A stretch of DNA of 64,000 nt, taken from positions 1-64,000 of the forward strand of contig JAKOGI010002785.1 of NCBI GenBank assembly GCA_029747015.1, in the 5' to 3' direction. The translations under genes were made by a program, and so were the position numbers. The stretch is from Carnegiea gigantea (lineage: Eukaryota > Streptophyta > Magnoliopsida > Caryophyllales > Cactaceae). The notes under the pieces were generated by a model. It was not told where the DNA came from. It made no database searches and saw only the letters and a list, made by a program, of their open reading frames with translations. This document shows, in pieces, positions 11,337 through 22,037 of this stretch (positions within the stretch are counted from its first letter, which is position 1; each line of letters begins with the position of its first letter).

Positions 11337-12452
11337 GACGGAGACCATCATGAGAAGCCCAAGGACCATCAAGCTCAGCCCAAGGAGGTCTCACTCAAGC
11401 TTCAAGAAGTTAAAGAAGTTGCAAAACTTTGCCGAAAATTGGCGTTCATGCCCGAAGAGGTAATGCCGCCTTCATCCCGAAATTTCCTGATTTTTGTGTG
11501 CACTTTTGGCCTAACTAAAGTGGTCCCACAACTTGAGGCTCCACATGGTTTTGAAGTTTAAGACCTCAGCTTTCAAACAAGCCCAATTATGTTTAATTTG
11601 GACGTCGTTTGGTTGGGCTAAATATTACTCAAAGACGACATGTCCTGTTCCAGTCCAGTTCTGATATAGGTGTAATATTCGGGCCATAACTTTTTATCTA
11701 CTTATCCAAATTGAGCAAATGAGCCCATTCAGGAAACTAAATTTCCAGGGCTTTCCAACAAGCCCACAATCACCTTATTTGGACGTGTGAGCTGAGAGAA
11801 ATGCTCAGTTGAAGTGAAGGCTGCTGCATGGAGTTAATGCTGGGCAAGTGAAGAGACATAGGTTACATGACATCACCTTGCTGATATCATGCTCGACTTG
11901 GATGGATTTCTTCAGCTGATAGGAAGTCTAGAATGTTCATTGTAACCTCCCCCATTCCTTTAAGTTGTGTCTTTTTATTTTTCCTAAGTCTTTTCAATTT
12001 TCTAGCTTTAAATTGCTAGGAGTTCGTGTCTTTTGCTTGTCTTGTTGTTGCCTATATATAGTGGGGGTGTGAAGTGTTTCTCAATTCAGAGTCGTAAGCT
12101 TTTCCAAGAGTAGTACAAACACTTTGAGAGTGATTCTCATTTGTGTCCCAAAAAAAATCCCTAGTTCTATATCTTGAATTTTGGCAAGTTCAAGTGGTGT
12201 TCTAGGTTCTCTTTTCTTTCCCAATTGGAGTGATTCCTTGGTGAAGACAAGAGGATTTGCCCAAGATCAAGTCCTTGAGTGGCTCCACGAAGGATTATCT
12301 CAAGTGCAAGGTCTTGTTTATCCTTTGTTCTGTTTTGCTATTATTTTCATTCCACCTCAATCAACCTTCCATTTTTCTCTTTACTTTGGTTCAATTCTTA
12401 TTTGGGTTTATTTGAGTTTGATTTGGTTCACTTACCACCCACATATACATCA
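11337..12452 (+). repeat. F1 LTR, middle copy (1116 bp)
   Basis: The first T is lost at the deletion junction with RNase H; the sequence then reads GACGGAGACCATCATG and ends ATATACATCA. TATATATA is at 12053-12060. It serves as 3' LTR of A and 5' LTR of B. Confidence 0.87.
12053..12060 (+). promoter_or_regulatory. TATA box of F1 LTR
   Basis: TATATATA ~715 bp into the LTR, preceded by CTTGTTGTTGCC; repeated at 17801-17808 in the last F1 LTR. Confidence 0.55.
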
Positions 12453-12454
12453 AT

Positions 12455-12466
12455 TGGTATCAGAGC
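12455..12466 (+). other. Primer-binding site (tRNA-iMet), F1 copy B
   Basis: TGGTATCAGAGC, two bases after the LTR end. Confidence 0.87.
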
Positions 12467-12552
12467 AAAGGTTTTAAAGTGACCCACATCACACCCAAAT
12501 ACATTAAAAAAAAAAAACCGTGAACATCCCGTGTCCACAGGCCAGAAATTTC

Positions 12553-12768
12553 GCACGGTGCCCCCGTGCCATACCACACGACCGTGCCATATTCATTTTC
12601 CAGAAATCTTCAAGTCGAGACGCAGCACGGTGCCCCCGTGCCTACCAGCACGACCGTGCCACCCTACTTTTCTGCATTTCCTCAAGTCGAAGCATAGCAC
12701 GGCCTGCCCGTGCCCCCTTGCACGACCGTGCCACTTTCCCTGCTGCATATTCTTCCTTCAAAGCATCT
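12553..12768 (+). repeat. Three 72-bp tandem repeats with GC-rich hairpins in F1 leader
   Basis: Each 72-bp unit has a 36-bp conserved half (12553-12588, 12625-12660, 12697-12732) beginning GCACGG and ending CACGACCGTGCC, plus a 36-bp AT-richer half. The arms GCACGG/CCGTGC can pair. The region lies between the primer-binding site and the gag ATG (12774). Since 72 is a multiple of 3, the reading frame upstream of gag stays open across the array. Confidence 0.8.
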
Positions 12769-12773
12769 CCAGC

Positions 12774-15700
12774 ATGTCTACAAAGTCCACAAGAAGCGAC
12801 CAAGCACGTGTGGAAGAGTTAGAAGCTCAAGTCACTTATCTTCGAACTCAACTTGGGCAACTTTTGGAGGAAAAACGAAGGTGGGTTCATAGCCCCACTC
12901 CCTCTCATCCTCATGAATCGGCGGTCGAATCGGAAGAAGAAGTCCTTCAATCCCGAGCCAATTCTAGTGACGAAGAAGCCCCAAGGAGACGAAGGCAAGG
13001 AAGCAATATTGGTGGTGTCCGAATTGACATCCCCGAATTTGAAGGCCAACTGGACCCGGACTTATTTCTCGATTGGTTGCACACCATTGAGAGGATCTTT
13101 GAATATGAGGACATCCCGGAGGACAAGAAGGTAAAACTCGTAGCCCTTAACCTCCGCAAATATGCTTCAATCTGGTGGGCTAACCTTGGAGCGAAAAGAG
13201 CAAGAAATGGGAAAAGGAAAATTAGAACGTGGGCCAGAATGAAAGAAAAACTCAAGGCCAAGTTTCTTCCCTCACACTATGTGCAAGATAATTATCTGAA
13301 ACTCCACCGCCTCAAGCAAGGATCAAAAAGTGTAGAGGAGTACACTCGGGAGTTTGAACAACTCCTACTCAAATGCGACTTGAAAGAAAATGACTCTCAA
13401 ACCTTGGTAAGATACTTAACCGGACTTGATGAGTCTATTGCTCATATTGTTGAATTGCAACCATATTCATCCCTTGATGACTTGAGTTCTCTAGCCTACA
13501 AGGTAGAACAACAAAAGAAATCAAAGGGAAAGAGAATCCTTTCCAAGCCTCTCTCTCGTCCTTACCCCACACAAAGGCTTCCGTACTACCCTCCTCGTCC
13601 ACAAAATCCCCCACCACCACAAACCAAAAACACCACTCCAACCCCTCCAAAACCCTCCACACAAGAGCCCAAATCTAAAGACAAGATTCGTTGCTTTCGG
13701 TGCCAAGGTATAGGACACTATGCATCTGAGTGTCCAAACAAGAGGATCGTTTCCCTAGTGGAGTACCAAGAAGCATGTGATGAACATGCCTATGACGAAG
13801 AAGAAGGAGAGCACTATGAAGAAGGAAGCTTGGAAGAAGTTGAAGAAGGCCCCGATGAAGGAGAGTTGCTTGTTATCCGTCGGGCCTTGAGTGGAATTGC
13901 CACTCAAAAGGACATGGAGCAAAGAGAAGCCATTTTTCACACCAGGTGTACCGTAGGAGACAAGGTTTGTTCCCCTATCATTGATGGAGGTAGTTGTGCT
14001 AACGTTGCCTCAAAGACTATGGTGGACAAACTCAAGCTGCAAGTCTCTCCTCCTCCAAATCCCTACACCATACAATGGTTGAATCAAGGCAAAGGTTTGC
14101 AAATTACTCAAATTTTGTCTTGTTTCCTTTTCAATTGGGAAAAACTATAAAAATGAGATTTGGTGTGATATAGTCCCCATGGATGCTTGCCATATATTAT
14201 TGGGTAGACCATGGCTTTTTGATAGAAGTGTCATCTATGATGGCCGGATGAACACTTACTCTTTTCTCAAGGACCGTAAGAAAATCACTCTTACCCCTCT
14301 CAAAAGTCCTTCCCCCTCTAAACCAAAAGACAATCCTCATTTGGAAGTCTTCCTTACAACTCTTCTCAAATCTGAGCACCATGAGTATGAGTCTTTTAAA
14401 GACTTGATACTTTTACAAGAAGAGTCTAAGCCACCATCTCCCTCACATCCACTACTCACCCCTCTCCTACAAGCCTATCACCATGTTTTTCCATAAGAAA
14501 TTCCACATGGCCTTCCCCCTCCAAGATCTATCCAACACAAGATAGACCTCGTTCCCGGATCCGTACTTCCAAAAAAGCCGGCATACCGGATGTCTCCAAG
14601 CGAAACACAAGAAATCCAAAGACAAGTGGATGATCTCTTGTCCAAGGGTTTAATTCGGGAACGTCTAAGCCCATGTGCCGTGCCCGCCCTCCTTGTTCCT
14701 AAGAAGGATGGTAGCATGCGTATGTGTGTTGATAGCCGAGCAATAAACAAGATCACTATCAAGTACCGGTATCCTATTCCCCGATTGGAAATCTATTGGA
14801 TGAATTACACGGAGCCGCTATCTTTTCTAAGATTGATCTTAGAAGTGGCTATTATCAGATTCGCATTTTTGAAGGTGATGAATGGAAAACCGCGTTTAAG
14901 ACTAAAGGAGGTTTATATGAGTGGCTTGTAATGCCATTCGGGCTTACTAATGCCCCGAGCACTTTTATGAGACTCATGAACCAAGTTCTCAAGCCCCTCA
15001 TTGGAACTTGTATTGTTGTTTACTTTGATGATATCTTGGTCTATAGCAAGACCGAGGAGGAGCATGCCAAGCATTTGCAACAAGTTTTGGAGATTCTTTC
15101 ACAAGAACAACTTTATGGCAATATGGAGAAATGCTTTTCTTCACTCCTCAAGTGGTATTCTTGGGTTTCATTGTTTCCGCCCAAGGCCTCCAAGTTGATG
15201 AAAGCAAGATCAAGGCTATTCAAGAGTGGCCAACTCCTACATCCGTCACTCAAGTAAGGAGTTTCATGGCCTAGCCTCATTTTACCGGAGGTTCATTAGA
15301 AATTTCAGCACTATCGTGGCTCCTATGACCGAGGTAATTAAAGGCAAAGAGTTTTCATGGAATGAGCAAGCACAACAAGCCTTTGAAGAGATCAAGAAGA
15401 AGCTCACTAGTTCCCCCGTTCTAGCCTTGCCCGACTTTACCAAAGTCTTTGAAGTAGAGTGTGATGCATCCGGGGTAGGAATTGGAGCTGTCCTATCTCA
15501 AGAGAAGAGACCCATTGCCTTTTCAGTGAGAAGCTCAACGATGCCAAGAAGAAGTACTCCACCTATGACAAGGAGTTTTATGCAATCATTAGAGCATTGG
15601 AGCATTGGCGTCATTACTTAGTTGGAGGTGAGTTCATCCTTCATTCCGACAATGAAGCTCTCAAATACATCCAAGGACAACATAAGCTCAACCCTAGACA

Positions 15701-17309
15701 TGCTAAATGGGTAGAGTATCTTCAGTCCTTCCACTTCACTATCCAACATTAGGCGGGAACTCTCAACAAAGGAGCTGATGCATTATCAAGAAGGTACTTA
15801 TTACTCTCTACTTTGAGTACTAAAGTACTTGGATTTGAAGTTGTTAAAGATTTGTACCCACAAGATGATGATTTCAAGGACATTTTTGAGAAGTGTCTTA
15901 AACACCCCCATGGGTTGTTCCACTTAGAAGATGGGTTCCTATTCAAAGGTTCATGCCTTTGTATACCTCAATGTGGATTTCGTGAACTACTTATCCAAGA
16001 GCTACATGGAGGAGCCTTAGCTGGCCATTTTAGTGTCGAGAAGATTAGATCGATGTTGAAGGAACACTACTATTGGCCTAAGACGTCAAGAGATGTAGAG
16101 CATTTCTTCAAAAGATGTTCTACTTGTCAAATGGCTAAGAGCCATTCTTTGCCCCAAGGATTGTATTCTCCACTTCCCATTCCTCAAGCCCCTTGGGAAG
16201 ATATTAGCTTGGATTTCATCACGGGTTTGCCTAGGTACCAAAGAAACAAAGACTCCATTATGGTGGTTGTGGATCGATTCTCCAAGATAGCGCGTTTCAT
16301 CCCTTGCCACACCACTAATGATGCTACTCAAGTGGCTAATCTTTACTTCAAGGAGATTGTGAGACTACATGGCATTCCAAAGAGCATGGTATCCGATCGT
16401 GACTCCAAGTTTCTTAGTCATTTTTGGCTAACTCGATGGCGCAAATTGGGTACTCAACTCAAGTTTAGCACTACTTGTCATCCCCAAACTGATGGACAAA
16501 CTGAAGTCACCAATAGGACTTTGGGTACCTTACTTAGAGTCCTAGTGAAGAAGCATTTGAAGAATTGGGATGCGTTGCTACCACATGCCGAGTTTGCATT
16601 CAATCGAGTGCCTAGCAAGTCCACCCAACTCTCTCCATTTCAAGTTGTCTATGGCTACAATCCCAAGAGTCCCTTGGATCTTGTTCTCATTCCAACTCCC
16701 ACAAAATTTAGTTGGGAAGCTGAAAAAAGAGCCAAGGAGATCCAAGAACTTCATGCAAGAGTTAGAGATAACATTGCCAAGGCTAATGAAAGAGCCATGC
16801 AAAGCGCCAACAAGCATCGCAGGGAGGTACATTTTCAGCCCGGAGATTTGGTATGGATTCACATGAGGAAGGAGCGTTTCCCTTCAACGAGAAAATCTAA
16901 GTTGATGCCACGTTCCGATGGTCCATTTGAAATCCTTGAGAAGGTTGGGCCCAATGCATACAAGGTTGATCTACCTGGAGATTATGGAGTTTCGGCTACC
17001 TTCAATGTCTCCGATCTTAGCCCCTATTTCGTTGATGAGCCCCTTCCTAGTTTGAGGGCAAACTTTCACTTACCCGGGGGGAATGATGGAGACCATCATG
17101 AGAAGCCCAAGGACCATCAAGCTCAGCCCAAGGAGGACTCACTCAAGCTTCAAGAAGTCAAAGAAGTTACAAAACTTTGCCGGAAATTGGCGTTCATGCC
17201 CGAAGAGGTAGTACCGCCTTCATCCCGAAATTTCCCGATTTTTGTGTGCACTTTTGGCCTAACTAAAGTGGTCCCACAACTTGAGGCTCCACATGGTTTT
17301 GAAGTTTAA
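12774..17309 (+). pseudogene. F1 copy B gag-pol (decayed, all domains present)
   Basis: The ATG at 12774 opens Gag: an N-terminal coiled coil (VEELEAQVTYLRTQLGQLL), a Gag core with YASIWWAN and FLPSHYVQ, a Pro-rich linker, a CCHC knuckle (CFRCQGIGHYASEC, ~13692) and protease DGGSC (~13983). The frame breaks near 14100-14150, has a stop at 14494-14496 (Gln in FPQEIPHG) and single-base losses near 14789, 15135, 15262 and 15520. RT keeps YFDDILVYS (~15020) and RNase H keeps [12 protein letters not shown] stop at 15750-15752 precedes an open integrase frame with the HHCC zinc site (~16000-16130), catalytic Asp in LDFITG (~16212) and VSDRDSKF (~16395), and Glu in QTEVTN (~16500). The C-terminal tail enters the LTR at 17084. 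It is an old, inactive copy. Confidence 0.87.
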
Positions 17310-18078
17310 GATCTTAGCTTTCAAACAAGCCCAATTATGTTTAATTTGGACGTCGTTTGGTTGGGCTAAATATTACTCAAAGAAGACATGTCCTGTTCCA
17401 GTCCAGTTCTGATATAGGTGTAATATTCGGGCGATAACTTTTTATCTACTTATCCAAATTGAGCAAATGAGCCCATTCGGGAAAATAGATTTCCAGGGCT
17501 TTCCAACAAGACCAAAATCACCTTATTTGAACGTGTGAGATGAGAGAAATGCTCAGTTGAAGTGAAGGCTGCTGCATAGAGTTAATGCTGGGCAAGTGAA
17601 GAGACATAGGTTACATGACATCACCTTGCTGACATCATGCACGACTTGGATGGATTTCTTCAGCTGATAGGAAGTCTAGAATGTTCATTGTAACCTCCAC
17701 CATTCCTTTAAGTTGTGTCTTTTTATTTTTCCTAAGTCTTTTCAATTTTCTAGCTTTAAATTGCTAGGAGTTTGTGTCTTTTGCCTGTCTTGTTGTTGCC
17801 TATATATAGTGGGGGTGTGAAGTGTTTCTCAATTCAGAGTTGTAAGCTTTTCCAAGAGTAGTACAAACACCTTGAGAGTGATTCTCATTTGTGTCCAAAA
17901 AAAATCCCTAGTTCTATATCTTGAATTTTGGCAAGTTCAAGTGGGGTTCTAGGTTCTCTTCCTTTTTCCAATTGGAGTGATTCCTTGGTAAAGACAAGAG
18001 AATTTGCCCAAGATCAAGTCCTTGAGTGGCTCCGCGAAGGATTATCTCAAGTGCAAGGTCTTGTTTATCCTTTGTTCT
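17084..18078 (+). repeat. F1 3' LTR, left part (995 bp)
   Basis: Follows the purine tract CCCGGGGGGAA (17073-17083). Begins TGATGGAGACC; TATATATA at 17801-17808. Broken at 18078 by the F2 array; the remainder is 34990-35109, giving 1115 bp in total. Confidence 0.87.
18074..18078. other. TSD GTTCT of the F2 array (partner 34985-34989)
   Basis: GTTCT flanks both outer LTR ends of the three-LTR F2 array. A single TSD pair around two internals argues for expansion after one insertion event. Confidence 0.85.
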
Positions 18079-18871
18079 TGATGTATGTAGCCTAGGGGAT
18101 GCCAAGAATGAGGATATAAGATGGGAAAGATCGAAAACAATACCAAGCAAAACCGAATAGAACAAGTAGCTCAAACCGGTCTTGGAAGATAGAATGCAAC
18201 CCTCTTGTCTAGGATAAGCCAATGACGCCACCTAGAGGAGAAGTTGGGCTATTCCTCCTTCACTTATGGATACATAATTTAATCACCACCATAAGCAAGA
18301 AAAGGAACCTAGAAGAACACCACTTGAACTAGCCAATTCAAGCTAAAGCAACTAGGAGTTTCAAGGGAGAGTAAATCACTCAATTTCATTTGCATAAAAT
18401 GTTCAAGCTGCCATCTTACATTCCTAAAGGCCCCTTATATAGGAGGGAGCCTCAAAAATCAGATTAAAAGGGGTACAAGCCAAGCCAATCGGACCAAGAC
18501 AAAAGGGGAAACACAAAAAGCAAGAAAAGTACAAAAGGTGATGGTGACAGTTGCTGGCAGCTTTACAGTTTTGCAGGGTCGACTTTCAGCGGCCATATCT
18601 CCCTTTCTACTTACCCAAATTGGCTCCAACATACCTTAATAGAAAGCTTAGAAAGTGTTCTTTCATATGACTACTTTTGGAGCTCAGTTGGTGCAGCCAT
18701 TCAAGAGTTATAAGCAGAACAAGTGAGATGATGCAGTCTGACTTTCGAAAAGCACCTTTTGAAGTTTCCTCTCTTTTAGCCTCCTTGGGGAACGTTTGAC
18801 TCTGGTTTCTTTACCCAACCTTTTAGCCAACTCAAAAAGGGATCTAGGTTTCAAAATTCTAGGTTGTTAGG
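18079..18871 (-). repeat. F2 LTR left copy, R/U5 side (793 bp)
   Basis: Minus-strand LTR from its CATCA terminus (TGATGTATGTAGCC in window orientation), split by F3 at TTAGG. TATA on the minus strand at 18435-18441 (TATATAA). The rest is 23174-23516. Confidence 0.87.
18867..18871. other. TSD TTAGG of F3 (partner 23169-23173)
   Basis: Perfect 5-bp duplication on both ends of F3. The uninterrupted F2 LTR (e.g. around 28910) has TTAGG once. Confidence 0.92.
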
Positions 18872-19952
18872 TGATGTATCCTCAAGGGGGGTAGCCAAAG
18901 CAAGCCAAATCAGAATGCAAAGAGAACAAACGGATTCAAGCTTCCTTTGTAAACACAAGCTCAAAGTAGGATAGTTTTGTGAATAGAACCGAAACTAGCA
19001 CCTCACTTGGATACAGAAACACCACCAAATAGAGGTTAAGACTCTTGCTAGATCACCACCCTACCCGGCCAAAGATAGAGATAAGCTAGAAGAGAGTTTG
19101 GGAGTTCAAAGGAGCAAAGCTCAACTTCAATCTATTTTCTCAACATCATGGCCGGCCAATGGGCCTTGGGGGGGCTTAAATGCAAAGCTTCCTAGTACCA
19201 AACATAGGCCCTAGACTACCTTACAAGCTAAACTAGGCAAAAACCTGAAAATCAAAACAACACCAAAAACGGTTAGATTAAACCGTGGCTTGACAAATCT
19301 TCATTGTTGATCTTGAGGCTTAGGTGTCGACCTTGGGAGCTTGGGAGACCTCAATCAGCAGCTTGGCACTCTAATCAAGTCATTTGCAAGTGGATTAAAC
19401 ATTGATAAGAGCAAAAAGCACCTCAAAAAGAACAATATGCAGCTGCTGCCTTTACCCGGGTAAAAGGGAGTTTCTTCCCTTAATTTGCTGGTTAATAGCT
19501 CAACAAGTGTGTAATTTGGCTGAGTTTTTTTATGGCCACTTGATAATATTTTTAATATGCTTTCAAGCCATAAAAGTTTCAGTCCAAATGGAGGAGCTTT
19601 GGGCGCCCAAACAGACCCATTTCCAGAACTGGGCAGAACTGAAACAGTTTTGAGCACTTGACTTCAACAGCCGATTTGAGGTAGCAAATGACCTCCAAAT
19701 GACTTGCAATTTGTCTTATTGGAAAGAACACATCTAAAACTTAAAGTTAGGCCTCCTGCATCCCAATCATATCCATTGGAAGGTCATGTAAAAAGGTGAA
19801 CAAAACCCGGTTTGTTCACAGGCCGAAAACAGGATGAAGGCTGAAAATGACTAAGGCAAACTAGGCATGTTTTTTGCACTTTAGCCATTGATTCTGATTG
19901 TTTTGGAGCACCTTGAGGGTAGGTATTCATGTTCATGGATGGATCTCCATCA
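18872..19952 (-). repeat. F3 3' LTR (1081 bp)
   Basis: Window-left LTR, TGATGTATCC...CATCA. It is 50 bp shorter than its partner because one copy of a short direct repeat (CTTGGATACAGAAACACCAC) with its spacer is missing near 19010-19025. Confidence 0.9.
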
Positions 19953-21667
19953 TCCTCCCCTTGTTGAGGAGAATTTGCCCTCAAATTGTCCTTGAACTCA
20001 TGGTGTGAGACCTTTAGAAGTAGCTCTTTAGTGGTGAGGAGTAAGCCCGAATGCTCTTGGTTCCTTTGGGGCTTAATTTTGTGGAGTTGGGATGGGCTTA
20101 GGGGGGCAAGGGTGACCTTCTTTCCATCCTTTGGAAAGGTATAAGCATTCAAATAGCCATCATGCATCACCTTTCGGTCAAACAACCATGGCCTTCCCAA
20201 CAAAAGAAGACATGCATCCATGGGGATGATGTCGCACCACAACTCATCTTGGTAACTTTTACCAATGGAAAATGAAATCAAGCACCTCGAATTTACTTGC
20301 AATCCTTTACCTTGATTGAACCATTGGATGTTGTAAGGATGGGGGTGAGCCGAGGCTTGGAGGTTGAGTTTCTCCACCATACTAAGTGAGGCCACGTTCG
20401 CACAACTACCACCATTAATAATCACGGAGCACACTTGGCCATGGACCGTGCATCTTGTGTGAAATAGGTCTTCCCCTTGGTCCTCCTTGTCTCCTTTATG
20501 GCTACTCAAGGATCTCCTTAACACAAGTAACTCTCCTTCGTCCGCCTCCTCCACGACCTCCTCCATGAAATACACCTCCTTGTCCTCCTCCTCCTTTTCC
20601 TCCTTAGTCGCTACCCATTCGGCCAAGGAGATGACTCTCCTATTTGGACATTCCGAGGCTATGTGGCCTAGACCTTGACACTTAAAACATCTTTTTGTGT
20701 TCAAGGTTGTGGGGGTTGGACGGTTTGGAAGGGTTAGGCTCTTTTGAGGAGCTTGGTTCTTTTGTGTGGTGGAAGGGGTTGGAACCGTGGGTTTAGAAGG
20801 TGGGGAAGAGCTCCCCTTGTTGAAGGGTTGGCTCTCGGGAAAGTGTTTGAGAGGTTCTCTTTTGAGGAGCTTGGATTTTCTTTGTTGTTCCACTTTATGG
20901 GCTAAGACACACACTTCATCAAAGGTAGTATATTGTTGCAATTCTACCACATGAGCATATTTAGGATCTAACCCTCCCAAATACCTCACTATGGTTTGCT
21001 CTTTGGGCTCCCTCAAGTCACACTTGATCAATAACTTCTCAAACTCCCTAGTATACTCCTCAACACTCATGTTACCTTGAACAAGGTTGTGAAGTTGGGA
21101 GTAGTTATCTTGTAGGTAAGATGGGGGTAAGAAACAGGCTTCAAGTTTGGCTCTCATTTTCTCCCATGTTCGAATCTTTCCCTTTCCTTGCCTAGCTCTT
21201 TTGGCACATAAGTTAGACCACCAAAGAGAAGCATACTTACGGAGTCTAATGGCAACAAGCTTCACTTTCTTTTCCTCCGGGATCTCCTTGTAGTCAAAAA
21301 TCCTCTCTACGGTTTGAAGCCATTCCAAAAACTCGTCGGGGTCAAGCTTCCCTTCGAACTCCGGGATCTCTACCTTGATGTCTCCATGGTGTGAGGTTAC
21401 TTTCCTTCCTCTCCTCATTCTTCCATAGGCCTCTTCTTCACTTGATGAGCTTGAGTGTGTGGCCGCTCTCATTTCTTGCTCGGAATCGGAGGAGTTAGAA
21501 GATCGGGAACTCCTAATCTCCTTGCGCTTTTGCTTCAAGGATTCTCCGAGTTGTCGCTTCAAGTAGTCATTTTGACCTTTGACCTCTTCGTTTTGTTGTC
21601 TCAAGGCCTCATAGTTCTTCATGAGGGCCTCAAACTTCTCTTCCAAGGTCATACTAGTAGTACTCAT
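19784..21667 (-). CDS. F3 Gag-protease with pol-tail fusion (627 aa, open)
   Basis: The ATG at 21667 (MSTTSMTLEEKF) is chosen because it matches the coiled-coil N-termini of the other Gag proteins; the frame is open further upstream to 21940 through the GC-rich leader. A coiled coil is at residues ~7-50, a Gag core at ~90-260 (YASLWWSN, FLPPSYLQ), a Pro/Ser-rich linker, then CCHC ([14 protein letters not shown], ~325). The protease motif reads INGGSCANVAS, so the catalytic Asp is Asn (codon 20414-20416, residue ~418). After SHHEFK, near 19985-20000, the frame jumps to the pol C-terminus (NLRANSPQQGEDDGD). RT, RNase H and integrase are absent. The last ~56 residues lie in the 3' LTR and end in KPGFVHLFT. 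The structural protein is probably still made. Confidence 0.85.
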   Translation of the reverse strand: MSTTSMTLEEKFEALMKNYEALRQQNEEVKGQNDYLKRQLGESLKQKRKEIRSSRSSNSSDSEQEMRAATHSSSSSEEEAYGRMRRGRKVTSHHGDIKVEIPEFEGKLDPDEFLEWLQTVERIFDYKEIPEEKKVKLVAIRLRKYASLWWSNLCAKRARQGKGKIRTWEKMRAKLEACFLPPSYLQDNYSQLHNLVQGNMSVEEYTREFEKLLIKCDLREPKEQTIVRYLGGLDPKYAHVVELQQYTTFDEVCVLAHKVEQQRKSKLLKREPLKHFPESQPFNKGSSSPPSKPTVPTPSTTQKNQAPQKSLTLPNRPTPTTLNTKRCFKCQGLGHIASECPNRRVISLAEWVATKEEKEEEDKEVYFMEEVVEEADEGELLVLRRSLSSHKGDKEDQGEDLFHTRCTVHGQVCSVIINGGSCANVASLSMVEKLNLQASAHPHPYNIQWFNQGKGLQVNSRCLISFSIGKSYQDELWCDIIPMDACLLLLGRPWLFDRKVMHDGYLNAYTFPKDGKKVTLAPLSPSQLHKIKPQRNQEHSGLLLTTKELLLKVSHHEFKDNLRANSPQQGEDDGDPSMNMNTYPQGAPKQSESMAKVQKTCLVCLSHFQPSSCFRPVNKPGFVHLFT

Positions 21668-21702
21668 GTTGAAATATGATGGAACCTCACAAACAGGATG
21701 TG

Positions 21703-21908
21703 GCACGGGCGTGCTCGGCGGCACGGTGTGACCGTGCTCAGGTTCTGGATGTGGTGAAGTTTGGGGGTGCGGCTGGGTAAGAGGTGGCACGGTCGTGCGT
21801 AGTGGCACGGGGTGACCGTGCTGAATTACTAGCTGTGGATGGAAAAGGAGGTGTGGCTGGAATGTGAGGGTGGCACGGTCGTGCTCTTCGGCACGGGCTG
21901 ACCGTGCC
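21703..21908 (-). repeat. GC-rich hairpin repeats in F3 leader
   Basis: Three copies start at 21703, 21787 and 21873 (spacing 84 and 86 bp), each pairing GCACGG with CCGTGC; a fourth partial copy is near 21936. The minus strand carries the core GCACGACCGTGC. The repeats lie between the primer-binding site and the gag ATG, as in F1 and F2. Confidence 0.75.
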
Positions 21909-22021
21909 GTTTTTCTGGATGGTGAAAATCTGTGGAGCACGGTTTGGTGTTTTTGAGGGGGAATGTGTTTGGGGTGTTTGGAAGGGTGTTGGGCAGCAAG
22001 CTTAGGCCTAGGGAATCCTTA

Positions 22022-22033
22022 GCTCTGATACCA
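22022..22033 (-). other. Primer-binding site (tRNA-iMet), F3
   Basis: Minus strand TGGTATCAGAGC, four bases from the LTR end at 22038. Confidence 0.87.
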
Positions 22034-22037
22034 AATA

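Noticed and set aside
12455..12466. tRNA-like GGTATCAGAGC sites as tRNA genes
   Set aside because: They are 12-bp primer-binding sites beside LTR ends; no cloverleaf or A/B boxes are around them.
12553..12732. 36-bp repeats separated by 36 bp, resembling CRISPR repeat-spacer geometry
   Set aside because: Only three units, spacers are related to each other, and they lie in a retrotransposon leader of a plant genome without cas genes.
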